NCBI GenBank assembly: GCA_011523545.1 | Contig: WTGN01000040.1 | Location: 1 to 64,000 of the forward strand | From: Chloroflexota bacterium | Lineage (GTDB): Bacteria > Chloroflexota > Anaerolineae > Aggregatilineales > Phototrophicaceae | Length of the DNA: 64,000 bases | Direction: 5' to 3' | Shown here: positions 27,134 through 35,452 of the stretch, one piece after another | Layout: every line of letters starts with the position of its first letter | How positions within the stretch are numbered: the first letter of the stretch is position 1 | Position numbers and translations under genes: made by a program | Notes under the pieces: generated by a model | The model's input: only the letters and a program-made list of their open reading frames with translations | Databases searched by the model: none | What the model was told of the DNA's origin: nothing

Positions 27134-28891
27134 TCAGTCTTGACGCGAATGCCGCAGTATGACCCGGTAGATCGTGTCCAGATCTTCGAAACCCGCTTTC
27201 ATCTTTCTCGCGGGCAGCGCTTCGGCCTCGATCTGGTCTTTCACCAATTCATAGGTTGTCGGGCTGATGACGATCTCGCCCGGTTCGGCATTTTCTTGCA
27301 GGAAGCGGCCGACATCGGGCGCTTCGCCCAAGGCGGCGAATTCGATGCGGTCGGCGCCGCCCACCATGCCCATCACTGAATGACCGGTGTGGATGCCGAT
27401 GCCGAAATGCAGCTCATGATCCTTGTCGACAACTTCATGCAGCGCCCGGACTTCATCGAGAATGGCCTGGGCCGCCTGCACAGCGCGCGCGGCATGATCG
27501 TCCTGCTGATTCAATTGGGAATTCCAAAGCGCGGTAATCGCGTCGCCGAGGTATTGGTCGACGATGCCGTCGTGCTCGTTGATGGCATCGCTGGCCGCGC
27601 CGAGATAGCGGTTGACGACGCGCATCAGATCTTCCGGCTGCAGCTTTTCGCTGAAAGCGGTGAAGCCGCGCATATCCACAAACATAGCCGAGATGGTGCC
27701 CTCGGCCGGGCTGGTATCCAACTCGCCGATTGAACCGATGTTTTCCAGCAGCGCTTCCGGCACGAAGGTGCCCAGCAGGCGGCGCTGCTCTTCCTGTTCC
27801 TTGCGCTCGGTCAAGTCGTCAATGACGAGGGCGACGCCGTGATTGACCTGATCGTCGCCGCGCAGGGGGCTGGCCACCACTTGCCAATATCGCTGCCGTC
27901 CCTGATGCTCGAAGCGCTCCGCCCAGATATGCTGCAGCTGGTCACGCCGGACGCGTTCGACCGCGTCATAAAAGCTATCGGTGACATGAGGCAGGACGGC
28001 GCTCAGCTGCATCCCGCAGGCAGTCGCATTGCTCGTGCCGGTGATTTTTTCCGCCGCTTCGTTGCAAACGAGGACGCAGTTTTCGCCATTGACGGTGATG
28101 ACGCCGGAGCCGATCGAAGCAAAGATATTGGACAGGCGCGCGTGCATCTCTTCGATCAAGGCCATCTGAGCGCGAATGTCTTCAAACAGGCGCGCGTTTT
28201 CGATGGCGACGGCCGCTTGCTGGCCGAAGCTGGTCAGCAAGCCCAGTTCATTTTCTTTGAAGAGCCCGGCCATGACCCGATTGTCGCAATAAGCGACGCC
28301 GATGACTTCATCGCGCGCGATCAAGGGCACGGCCAGGATGCTGAGCAGGCTGAAGCCGGCGATGCTCTCGCTGTGGCTGAATTGTTCATCGGCGCCAGCA
28401 TCAACCGTCAGCAAGGGCTCGCCGCTCTCGGCGACCATATTGATGACGGACCAGCTGACGATGCGGCCGCCGGCGGCGGTCTCCTCGGCGCTCAAGCCGC
28501 GCGCCACCTTAAATTCCAGCTCGCCCGTCTCGCGGTTCTTCAAGACGATGTAGCCGCGCTCGGCCTGCGTCAACTGGATGACGGTTTCCATGACCTCGTT
28601 GAGGACCAGGTCGGTTTCCTGGGCGGAATTGACCAGCGCGGTGGTATCGGCCAGTCGGCGCAACTGCTGCAGCTGCATCTGCGTTTCGACCAGGCCGAGG
28701 GAGAGCTTGTCGATATTGGAGCGCACCGACCACAGACGGTCGATGGCATTGGCGGGCAAGCTGATGCCGCGGCGGCGCAGCAACTCCTGCTGCTGCTCCA
28801 GCATGGTTTTCACTGCATCGGCGCGATTCTTGAGATCTTTGAGCTGCGTCTGAATCGCGCTGAAGCCGCCCGCGCCCGCCAGCTCGCTCAT
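27134..28891 (-). CDS. GAF-PAS class III nucleotidyl cyclase homologue, C1-like (metal site kept, transition-state residues lost)
   Basis: 585 residues. N-terminal coiled coil (about 10-85), GAF domain (about 85-235), PAS domain (about 250-365) and cyclase homology domain (about 395-585). Both metal-binding Asp are present: D406 (FVDMRGFTAFSE) and D450 (DQYLGDAIT). The Lys before that Asp is Q446. The segment that is normally TALGDTVNLAARL reads AALGEAPDVGRFL here, so the transition-state Asn is D526 and the Arg is F530. It cannot form a complete homodimeric site by the usual mechanism. The gene starts within the stop of the paralogue (ATGA), so the two are made together. Confidence 0.88.
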   Translation of the reverse strand: MSELAGAGGFSAIQTQLKDLKNRADAVKTMLEQQQELLRRRGISLPANAIDRLWSVRSNIDKLSLGLVETQMQLQQLRRLADTTALVNSAQETDLVLNEVMETVIQLTQAERGYIVLKNRETGELEFKVARGLSAEETAAGGRIVSWSVINMVAESGEPLLTVDAGADEQFSHSESIAGFSLLSILAVPLIARDEVIGVAYCDNRVMAGLFKENELGLLTSFGQQAAVAIENARLFEDIRAQMALIEEMHARLSNIFASIGSGVITVNGENCVLVCNEAAEKITGTSNATACGMQLSAVLPHVTDSFYDAVERVRRDQLQHIWAERFEHQGRQRYWQVVASPLRGDDQVNHGVALVIDDLTERKEQEEQRRLLGTFVPEALLENIGSIGELDTSPAEGTISAMFVDMRGFTAFSEKLQPEDLMRVVNRYLGAASDAINEHDGIVDQYLGDAITALWNSQLNQQDDHAARAVQAAQAILDEVRALHEVVDKDHELHFGIGIHTGHSVMGMVGGADRIEFAALGEAPDVGRFLQENAEPGEIVISPTTYELVKDQIEAEALPARKMKAGFEDLDTIYRVILRHSRQD

Positions 28892-30654
28892 AGGCGTCGA
28901 TTTACCTCATAAGCCCGCATGCCGATGGAGAGGCCCTTGCCGTAGATGGGGTCGCGAGGGCGGAACTCATAAGCCGACGAACTGTTATTATGCGCCATTA
29001 CGTGGTCCATCGTCTGCTGCACGATCGTCACCGTTCCCGGCGCGGCATTCTCCTGGATGCGTTTGGCCGTGTTAATGCTGCTGCCCAGCGCGGTGAATTC
29101 GCGCCGTTGGAAGCTGCCGACATTGCCCAGCGTGGCGACGCCGGTGAACATCCCGATGATATAATAATGCGGATCAGGCTTGATGTCCATTTCACGGTAG
29201 AGTTCGACGAAGCGGTCCCGCATCAGCAGGCTGCATTCCAGCGCCATCTGGGCGTGATTCGGCTCCGGATTGAGTTGCGTATTGAAGAGCGCCATCACTT
29301 CATTGCCCATATATTTGTCGATGATGCCGCCGCACTCGTGAATGCAGGCGGTGGCGACCGCCTGGTATAGATTCAGTATCCTGAGTTTTTCGCTGGCTGC
29401 CACATCGGGCAAGGTGACCCAGGGGCGCACATCAGCGAAGATGCAAGTCACCTCCCGCCGCAAGCCGCCCAACTCGATATTGGCGATTTCGTTGATCTGG
29501 TCGACCATGCCGGCGGGCAGGATCCGCTTCATCGCGTTGATGGTGCTTTCATGCTCGTGCAAATGCGTGACGTCGTCCATCACCAGGGTGACGCCCTGCG
29601 TCATGTCGTTGTTGTCTTTGAGCGGCGAGAGCGAAAGCGCCAGCGCAACTTGACCACGGCCGGGCAACTCCGCGCTCAGCTCCAGCGAGTGATCTTCGTC
29701 CTTCTGCTTGACCTGTTGCAAATGCGCATCGAGCTCCAGCGCGGCGTTCCGCATCAACAGCGCGACATCATAGCCGACCGCCGCATCGGGCCGCAGGTCG
29801 AGAATCTCGCCGGCGGCGCGGTTGAAGGTGTGGACCAAATCATTCGAATCGATCGCGATGATGCCGCTGCCGACCGAGGAGAAGATATTGTCCATCAATT
29901 CCTTGACACGAGTGATCTCGGCCAGGATCTGTTCGGCGCGCATGTACATGCGGGCGTTGGCGATGGCGACGGCGGCCGTATTGGCGAAAGCCAGCATCAG
30001 GTTCAGCTCGCGCTCGGTGAAGACGCCGGCCACCAGGCGATTGTCAACGTAGACGACGCCGATGACGCGCTCCTTGTAACGCAGCGGCACGCAGAGTACC
30101 GAGCGCAGCGTGAAATTGATGATGCTCTGGTTCTCCGACAGCCTCTCATCTTTGAAAGCATTATCGGCCAACAAGGGCTCGCCGGTTGAGATGACTTCGT
30201 TGACGACGGACATGCTGATCTGTGGCCGGTCGCCCGTCCCCATTGCGCGGCCCATGAGACCGCCCTCGCTGCTGATTCGGAATTCCAACTCGCCGCTTTC
30301 TTCGTTCCTGAGCACGATATAACCGCGCTCGGCGTTTGTCAGCACGATGACGAGTTCCATCGTCTCTTGCAAGACGGTGTCGATATCCAGCGAGTTGGTG
30401 ATGCGGGTGGACATTTCCGAGAGCGCGCGCAGTTGGCGCAGCTCGGTTTGCTCCTCAAGCACGGTGTTTTCCAGGCGCTTGAAATCTTGCTTGAGCGCTT
30501 CCAGGCTGTTGATGATGGAGGCGGGCATAGCCAGCCGGCGGCGCCGCAGCAATTCCCGCTGCGCTTCCAGCGTCGTGTTCACCTCATCCAGCTCAGCTTC
30601 AAGCTGTCGCAAATCGGCTATCAGATTGGTCGCGGTTTCCTGCGCCTCTGACAT
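28888..30654 (-). CDS. GAF-PAS class III nucleotidyl cyclase homologue, C2-like (transition-state residues kept, second metal Asp lost)
   Basis: 588 residues with the same layout as its downstream paralogue: coiled coil (about 10-80), GAF (about 85-240), PAS (about 255-370), cyclase homology domain (about 398-588). The first Asp is D408 but the following GFT is PWV (FADVRPWVTL); the second Asp is replaced by N451 (DKYMGNEVM). Purine/transition-state residues are present: K447, T521 (EFTALGSS), N528 and R532 (INTAKRI) and K573 (YGKG). It should be an allosteric or structural half on its own. First gene of the pair; it has no repeat at the junction with its partner. Confidence 0.88.
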   Translation of the reverse strand: MSEAQETATNLIADLRQLEAELDEVNTTLEAQRELLRRRRLAMPASIINSLEALKQDFKRLENTVLEEQTELRQLRALSEMSTRITNSLDIDTVLQETMELVIVLTNAERGYIVLRNEESGELEFRISSEGGLMGRAMGTGDRPQISMSVVNEVISTGEPLLADNAFKDERLSENQSIINFTLRSVLCVPLRYKERVIGVVYVDNRLVAGVFTERELNLMLAFANTAAVAIANARMYMRAEQILAEITRVKELMDNIFSSVGSGIIAIDSNDLVHTFNRAAGEILDLRPDAAVGYDVALLMRNAALELDAHLQQVKQKDEDHSLELSAELPGRGQVALALSLSPLKDNNDMTQGVTLVMDDVTHLHEHESTINAMKRILPAGMVDQINEIANIELGGLRREVTCIFADVRPWVTLPDVAASEKLRILNLYQAVATACIHECGGIIDKYMGNEVMALFNTQLNPEPNHAQMALECSLLMRDRFVELYREMDIKPDPHYYIIGMFTGVATLGNVGSFQRREFTALGSSINTAKRIQENAAPGTVTIVQQTMDHVMAHNNSSSAYEFRPRDPIYGKGLSIGMRAYEVNRRL

Positions 30655-30790
30655 ATGTTCAACTGCCCTCGCTTTTCAGCGCCGAATGCGCCGGTTGGGT
30701 AGATGTTCCAGTGTTAACAAAAGTATACTGCAAAATGAGGCTGATAGCATCAAGCGGCATGGCGCCGTCAGCCCGAGCCGCCTGCCCTTC

Positions 30791-30838
30791 TAACCCCATC
30801 CCCCAGCCCCTTCCCCAATGCATTAGGGAAGGGGAGCT
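30791..30838. repeat. Family B hairpin repeat
   Basis: AACCCCATCCCCCAGCCCC head, hairpin TTCCCCAATGCATTAGGGAA, tail GGGGAGCTAG. Confidence 0.75.
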
Positions 30839-30920
30839 AGAATCGCGCGGAAACAATGTAAATTGCCTGTTTCCTGCGGTCTTACCGCCAGAAATCCAAA
30901 GTCGATTCGATGCGATATAG

Positions 30921-30958
30921 CTTCCCCCCATTGCTATGGGGGGACCGAGGGGGGTAGA
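30921..30958. repeat. Family B-type hairpin
   Basis: CCCCCCATTGCTATGGGGGG hairpin then ACCGAGGGGGGTAGAT; same form as 2960-3000. Confidence 0.7.
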
Positions 30959-30986
30959 TCGTAGGCGGCCCACACATACCTCGCCC

Positions 30987-32324
30987 CTACAAGTCCCGCC
31001 CGGGCGCTGGCTGAGGATTCGCCGATTCCGCCATGGCCAAGCGCGCCGCCCGCCGGCCGATCTCGACGGCGTAATTGGTGCCGCGGTCCCAAGGATAGAC
31101 CTGCGACATGCTGGCCCAGTAGAGGCCCGGCAGCGGCGTCTTCAAATCAGGGATCTTGCGGCTGTGGTTGAGCGTCGGCACCGGTTGGGCGTAAGGCGCG
31201 CGCCAGACCCAGCGCTTGCGGATCCAGCTGGGCCGAAAGGCCGGGTTCACTTTCGCCAGCGCCGGCATAAAACGCTCGACCAACTCATCTTCGCTCAGCT
31301 GAAAATACTCATGCGCGGGCGGCACATAATCGCCGCAATAGATGATGTGGTCGCCGCCATAATGCTCACGAGATATGTAATTGGTATGTTCCACCAGCGC
31401 CAGAAAGGGGAAGGCCGATTTTGACTTGTCGGCGGTGGACGCCGGCAGATTAAGCCAGTAGGTGTCGTCGGGCATGAGCGGCTTTTTCAGCGAGAAGACG
31501 ACGCACAAGCCGCCGATGCTCTTCAGCGCCGCCACCTGTCGGCCATAATCGGTTTCCGCCAGGCCCGCGGCCATCCTCAGCAGCAGGCGCGGCGATGTCG
31601 TGCTCAATACGAGATCGAAGTCCAGCTGCTCGCCGCCGCTGATCAAGGCCGGCCTGCCCGCGTTCTGGACGATTTGGTCGACGCGGGCCTTCAGGCGAAT
31701 CGTCACGCCCTTGGCGCGCAGTTGGGCCGCCAGTTCATCGAGGAAGGCCTGAAAGCCGCCGACATAGGTGCCGAGCTTGAGACTGCGCTTGACGATGCGC
31801 GCCCACATGAAGGACATCGGCACCTGACCGAAATCTTCGGCGAACTTGCCGATCAGCAGCGGCTTGAAGAATTTCTCATAAGCTTCCCGCCCCATCCAGC
31901 GGCGCATCCATTGGTCGGCAGTGACGCGCTCGAATGGCCGCCAGCGCGGGCTGAGCTTGATGAACATGCCGGCCAGCCCCATGCGCAGGGTCGAGACCAG
32001 CGGCAGCGGCAGCAAAAGCGCCGAGGGCGAAATCTCGCTGCGCACCGGCCGCCCGTCGATCCAGTAGCTGGTCTTGGGGCGGGGAAAGATGATGCGGTCG
32101 CGCCGGCCCATTTCATCAGCCAGGGCGAGTATATCGCTGTCACTGGCGAACCAGTGATGATAGAATTTCTCCAGCGACCAATCCCAGCGTTCGTCTTTGA
32201 AGCCGGCCGCGAGCCCGCCGACGCTGTCAGCCGCTTCGTAGATAGTGACGCGATGGCCCGCGCCGGCGAAATCCCAGGCGGCGGCCAGCCCGGCCGCGCC
32301 CGCGCCGATGATGGCGATTTTCAC
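30987..32324 (-). CDS. FAD-dependent amine oxidase/protoporphyrinogen oxidase-like protein
   Basis: About 445 residues from GTG 32324 (VKIAIIGAG); the 13 codons upstream in the open frame are family B repeat. The dinucleotide-binding motif IAIIGAGAAGLAAAW opens the protein, followed by the E(x)5GG segment (YEAADSVGGLAAGF). Later features are EHTNYI and the C-terminal GLYWASMSQVYPWDRGTNYA motif. This is the flavin amine oxidase group close to UDP-galactopyranose mutase-like and HpnE/desaturase-like enzymes, often acting in surface-sugar or isoprenoid pathways. Substrate unknown. Stop codon TAG lies in a family A half-element. Confidence 0.85.
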   Translation of the reverse strand: MKIAIIGAGAAGLAAAWDFAGAGHRVTIYEAADSVGGLAAGFKDERWDWSLEKFYHHWFASDSDILALADEMGRRDRIIFPRPKTSYWIDGRPVRSEISPSALLLPLPLVSTLRMGLAGMFIKLSPRWRPFERVTADQWMRRWMGREAYEKFFKPLLIGKFAEDFGQVPMSFMWARIVKRSLKLGTYVGGFQAFLDELAAQLRAKGVTIRLKARVDQIVQNAGRPALISGGEQLDFDLVLSTTSPRLLLRMAAGLAETDYGRQVAALKSIGGLCVVFSLKKPLMPDDTYWLNLPASTADKSKSAFPFLALVEHTNYISREHYGGDHIIYCGDYVPPAHEYFQLSEDELVERFMPALAKVNPAFRPSWIRKRWVWRAPYAQPVPTLNHSRKIPDLKTPLPGLYWASMSQVYPWDRGTNYAVEIGRRAARLAMAESANPQPAPGRDL

Positions 32325-32376
32325 CCCATCCCCCAGCCCTTTCGCCATCTCTATGCCGAGCATCCCAGCGAGCCAG
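32323..32376. repeat. Family B repeat overlapping the start of the FAD oxidoreductase gene
   Basis: ACCCCATCCCCCAGCCCTTT then CGCCATCTCTATGCCGAG and CATCC. On the minus strand its G-rich edge lies directly before GTG 32324 and may act as ribosome site. Confidence 0.6.
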
Positions 32377-32452
32377 GCAAGGCGAGTTTTCCTGGCAACC
32401 TTGCTATTTTACACGATTAAGCAGATTCTACTGAGAATCGCTTTGGGGGCGA

Positions 32453-33520
32453 TCAATCAGCGTAGACATCCTCACTCAAGCGCCAACTGGCCCGCGCCTC
32501 AAAATCCAGCGGACTGCGATGACCAGCGTGAAAGCGAAAGTAGGCCGCCGCGGCGATCATGGCGGCGTTATCCGTGCAAAGCCAAAGCGGCGGATAACGG
32601 ACCGGGAGCGCCAGCGCCGCGCTCAGCTTTTCGCGCAGCAGCCTGTTGGCGCTGACGCCGCCCGCCAAGTAAACCGCGTTCACGTCAAAATCGCGCGCTG
32701 CCCGACAGCTGGTTGTCATCAAGGCATCGGTCAAGGCGTCCTGGAAAGCGGCGGCGACATCGCTGATGTTGATATCGTCGCGCAGCTCTGCCCGCTTCTC
32801 GGCACGGCGTTGGCGCCTGCCCTGCCCGCTAGCGCTCGGCTGCCTGGCCACAGCGCGCAAGACGGCCGTCTTCAAGCCGCTGAAGCTGAGGTCGTAAGCG
32901 CCGGCAGTTTTGGCGCGGGGGAAATCATAAGCGTCATGCGCGCCAGATTGCGCCGCTCGCTCGATGGCCGGGCCGCCGGGAAATGGCAAGCCGAGCAGAC
33001 GGCCGACCTTGTCAAAAGCCTCGCCTGCCGCGTCGTCAATCGTGCCGCCGATGCGTTTGTAAACGCCATGATCGCGCATGATTAGCAGCTCGCTGTGCCC
33101 GCCCGACACAATCAGCGCGAGGATGGGAAACTCAGGCTCGCTGAAATCCGGCGCCAGCCACAGCGAATACACATGCCCTTCCAGATGGTTGATGCCGAGC
33201 AGGGGCAGCCCGGTCGCCAGCGCCAGCCCCTTGGCGAAATTGACCCCGACAAGCAGCGAGCCAATCAGCCCTGGCCCTTGGGTGACGGCGATGGCGTCGA
33301 GGTCGGCATAGGTCATGTCCGCTTCGCGCATCGCCCGCTCGACCACCGCGCTGATGGTCTCGGCATGCGCGCGCGAGGCGAGCTCGGGGAAGACGCCGCC
33401 GTATTGGGCGTGCAGGTCAACCTGCGAGGCGACGATGTTGGATCTGATGGTCCTTCCGTCAGTGACGACAGCGGCGGCCGTTTCGTCACAGGAGGTTTCG
33501 ATGGCGAGGATGGCGGTCAT
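32453..33520 (-). CDS. tsaD: tRNA N6-adenosine threonylcarbamoyltransferase TsaD
   Basis: 355 residues. ILAIETSCDETAAA at the N-terminus, the metal-binding His pair in SRAHAETI and INHLEGHVYS, IVSGGHSELL, and the late YLAGGVSANRLLRE and CTDNAAMIA motifs identify TsaD (Gcp/YgjD). It transfers threonylcarbamoyl to A37 of ANN-decoding tRNAs, with TsaB/TsaE elsewhere. A stretch around residues 220-240 rich in Arg (RRQRRAEKRAELRDD) is an extra insertion compared with typical 335-residue forms. Confidence 0.95.
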   Translation of the reverse strand: MTAILAIETSCDETAAAVVTDGRTIRSNIVASQVDLHAQYGGVFPELASRAHAETISAVVERAMREADMTYADLDAIAVTQGPGLIGSLLVGVNFAKGLALATGLPLLGINHLEGHVYSLWLAPDFSEPEFPILALIVSGGHSELLIMRDHGVYKRIGGTIDDAAGEAFDKVGRLLGLPFPGGPAIERAAQSGAHDAYDFPRAKTAGAYDLSFSGLKTAVLRAVARQPSASGQGRRQRRAEKRAELRDDINISDVAAAFQDALTDALMTTSCRAARDFDVNAVYLAGGVSANRLLREKLSAALALPVRYPPLWLCTDNAAMIAAAAYFRFHAGHRSPLDFEARASWRLSEDVYAD

Positions 33521-33557
33521 GCCCGCATTGTAGCACTGGAATTGGCGGGCGCGGATG

Positions 33558-33563
33558 TATAAT
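33558..33563 (+). promoter_or_regulatory. Candidate -10 box of the ATPase/DUF3226 pair
   Basis: TATAAT 38 bases before ATG 33602 in the gap divergent from tsaD; no good -35 seen. Confidence 0.45.
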
Positions 33564-33601
33564 GGTGGGCAGGCTAAGCGCTTTGTGCGAGGAGGCGCGT
33601 G

Positions 33602-34690
33602 ATGTACAAGTCATTTCGCGTGAAGAATTTCCGCTGCTTCAAGGATTTGCAGATCAACGACCTGGGTCGGGTGAATCTGATTGCGGGGAAGAATAACACT
33701 GGGAAGACGGCTCTGATGGAGGCGATGTATTTGTTCACAAAGCCCCTGACACCACAGGTACTATTTCATCTTAACCATGTGCGTGGTCTTGATGTGCCGA
33801 ACGACAACCTGCCATCTTACTGGCAGCAGTTTTTCTTTCGAATGGATTCTAGTAAATGCATCACAATTGCTGCGGATAACACTAGGCGCGCGAGCGGCAC
33901 TAGGCTTTCAATAAAAGAGCGTGAGTTTACAAAAGATGTGTTGGATCTGCTTATGGTCCAGTTCACTCGTCAAAGCAGAGCCGTTCCAATGGGCGAGATT
34001 CTGAGCGCGATTGCGAATACGGATCTATTGCTTGAGCTTTCCTACACGTGGGACCAAGCGCCCGACACATACAAGATAATATTCTCGCCGATGCTCTTGT
34101 CCGAATCTGCAAAGGAGTTAGAGGAAAAGTCGCAGTTTGTCCCTACCCGATGGCATCCCAACTCTTCAGCGACAGCTAGCCTATTTAGTGAGCTAGAAAT
34201 AGAAGGTCAAACGTCCAGACTTCCGGACGCTCTCAAAATCTTTGAATCAGATCTAACAGATCTCAACCTATTGTCAACCTACGGTCAAATCACGATTTGG
34301 GCAAGAGTTGGCCGCATAAGCCTACCCCTGAATCTCATGGGTGAAGGAATCAACAAGTTTTTGCATAATATGATGACAATGTTGTCAGGCCTCGACTACA
34401 TATTCATCGACGAAATCGAAAATGGAATCCACCACTCCGTACAATGCAAAGTCTGGAAAGCCATCGGCAAGCTCGCCCGTGATCTGGACATCCAAGTCTT
34501 CGCCACGACGCACAGCTACGAGATGATTCGCGCCGCCTACGAAGCGTTCTCTGAAGACGACAAGCTGGACGAGTTTCGCTACCATCGGTTGAGCAGGAGC
34601 CGCAAATCGGGTGAATTAAGAGCAACAACCTACAACGAGTTAGATATGGAAGCCGTGGCCGCCTTTGACTTTGATCATGAGGTACGCTGA
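33602..34690 (+). CDS. AAA/ABC-type ATPase of a two-gene ATPase-TOPRIM module
   Basis: 362 residues from ATG 33602 (GGAGG six bases upstream; a GTG directly before is also in frame). Walker A G29-KNNTGKT, signature-like LMGEGINKFL, Walker B with acidic residues YIFIDEIENGIHH, switch His in ATTHSYEM. This is the AAA15/AAA21 group used in OLD-like and PARIS-like defence ATPases. Its base composition is visibly lower in GC than tsaD and the genes after 35.4 kb. The stop codon and the start of the next gene share one base, so expression is coupled. Confidence 0.85.
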   Translation: MYKSFRVKNFRCFKDLQINDLGRVNLIAGKNNTGKTALMEAMYLFTKPLTPQVLFHLNHVRGLDVPNDNLPSYWQQFFFRMDSSKCITIAADNTRRASGTRLSIKEREFTKDVLDLLMVQFTRQSRAVPMGEILSAIANTDLLLELSYTWDQAPDTYKIIFSPMLLSESAKELEEKSQFVPTRWHPNSSATASLFSELEIEGQTSRLPDALKIFESDLTDLNLLSTYGQITIWARVGRISLPLNLMGEGINKFLHNMMTMLSGLDYIFIDEIENGIHHSVQCKVWKAIGKLARDLDIQVFATTHSYEMIRAAYEAFSEDDKLDEFRYHRLSRSRKSGELRATTYNELDMEAVAAFDFDHEVR

Positions 34691-35391
34691 TGGCTGAGCT
34701 GATCCCAGATGGCAAAACCCGGCTTCTGCTGGTAGAGGGAGATGACGATGAAATCTTCTTCAGAAACTTTGTAGATCATCTAGCAGCTTCATCGGATACA
34801 CGACTTCTCGTATCTGAGTTTGCGATCATCCAATACGGAGGCAGAAATCAATTAACGCTGCGGCTCCGCGACTTGAAGAAGGCTGATAACTTTGAGCACA
34901 TAACCCATATCGGAATCGTGCGCGACAGCGACTACAACACTGATGCGCTTCGCAGCGTTCAAGACAGAATCAGAACCGTGAACAAAGAAGGTCCACCAAT
35001 TATTGACATTCCGGACCACCCACAAATGCCAACGATCGGTGATCCCAGAGTGTCTGTGTTGATCGTTCCTTCAGCGGAGCGCGAAGGAATGTTGGATGAT
35101 CTTGTCATGGATGCGCTGGCGGTCGATCCAATAGCGAACTGTGTACATAACTACTTCGACTGTTTAGAAGAGACACAGGTAGCGATTGTTCCAGAAAAGA
35201 GATCCAAGGCCCAAATACGGGTATTTCTCATCGGCAAAAATGTGGGATTAGGAACGGACGTTAGCGGGATTACTGACAGACTATTTCTATCAAATGCCTA
35301 CGACACACAGGTGTGGCGGCAAGAGAATATGTGGGAAAGTCCTAAATTGGCAGACGCCAAGGCCTTCCTCCGCGGTCTCCTCAAACCGTAG
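34690..35391 (+). CDS. DUF3226-like TOPRIM-fold protein, putative nuclease effector
   Basis: 233 residues. TOPRIM-type acidic residues: E16 in LLLVEGDDDEIFF, and the D-x-D pair D79/D81 in IGIVRDSDYN. The central VLIVPSAEREGMLDDLVMDA and the C-terminal WESPKLADAKAFL fit DUF3226, a family grouped with TOPRIM nucleases. In analogous two-gene systems (ATPase plus TOPRIM protein, for example PARIS with DUF4435) the ATPase sequesters the nuclease until a phage trigger appears. That this pair works so is inference. It shares one base with the ATPase gene. Confidence 0.78.
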   Translation: MAELIPDGKTRLLLVEGDDDEIFFRNFVDHLAASSDTRLLVSEFAIIQYGGRNQLTLRLRDLKKADNFEHITHIGIVRDSDYNTDALRSVQDRIRTVNKEGPPIIDIPDHPQMPTIGDPRVSVLIVPSAEREGMLDDLVMDALAVDPIANCVHNYFDCLEETQVAIVPEKRSKAQIRVFLIGKNVGLGTDVSGITDRLFLSNAYDTQVWRQENMWESPKLADAKAFLRGLLKP

Positions 35392-35452
35392 ACCCACGCA
35401 TTCCAACTATGGTAATCTGATAGAAGCAACTGTTCGTGGCTGGAGCGCGAGC

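Larger units (their letters stand above)
30655..30986. other. 332-base gap with two family B repeats
   Basis: Holds the family B elements at 30791-30838 and 30921-30958 and a degenerate family A half at 30979-30993. The start of the cyclase pair transcript must lie here; I see no convincing promoter. Confidence 0.6.

Noticed and set aside
27839..28912. 357-codon plus-strand open frame
   Set aside because: Antisense of the cyclase homologue.
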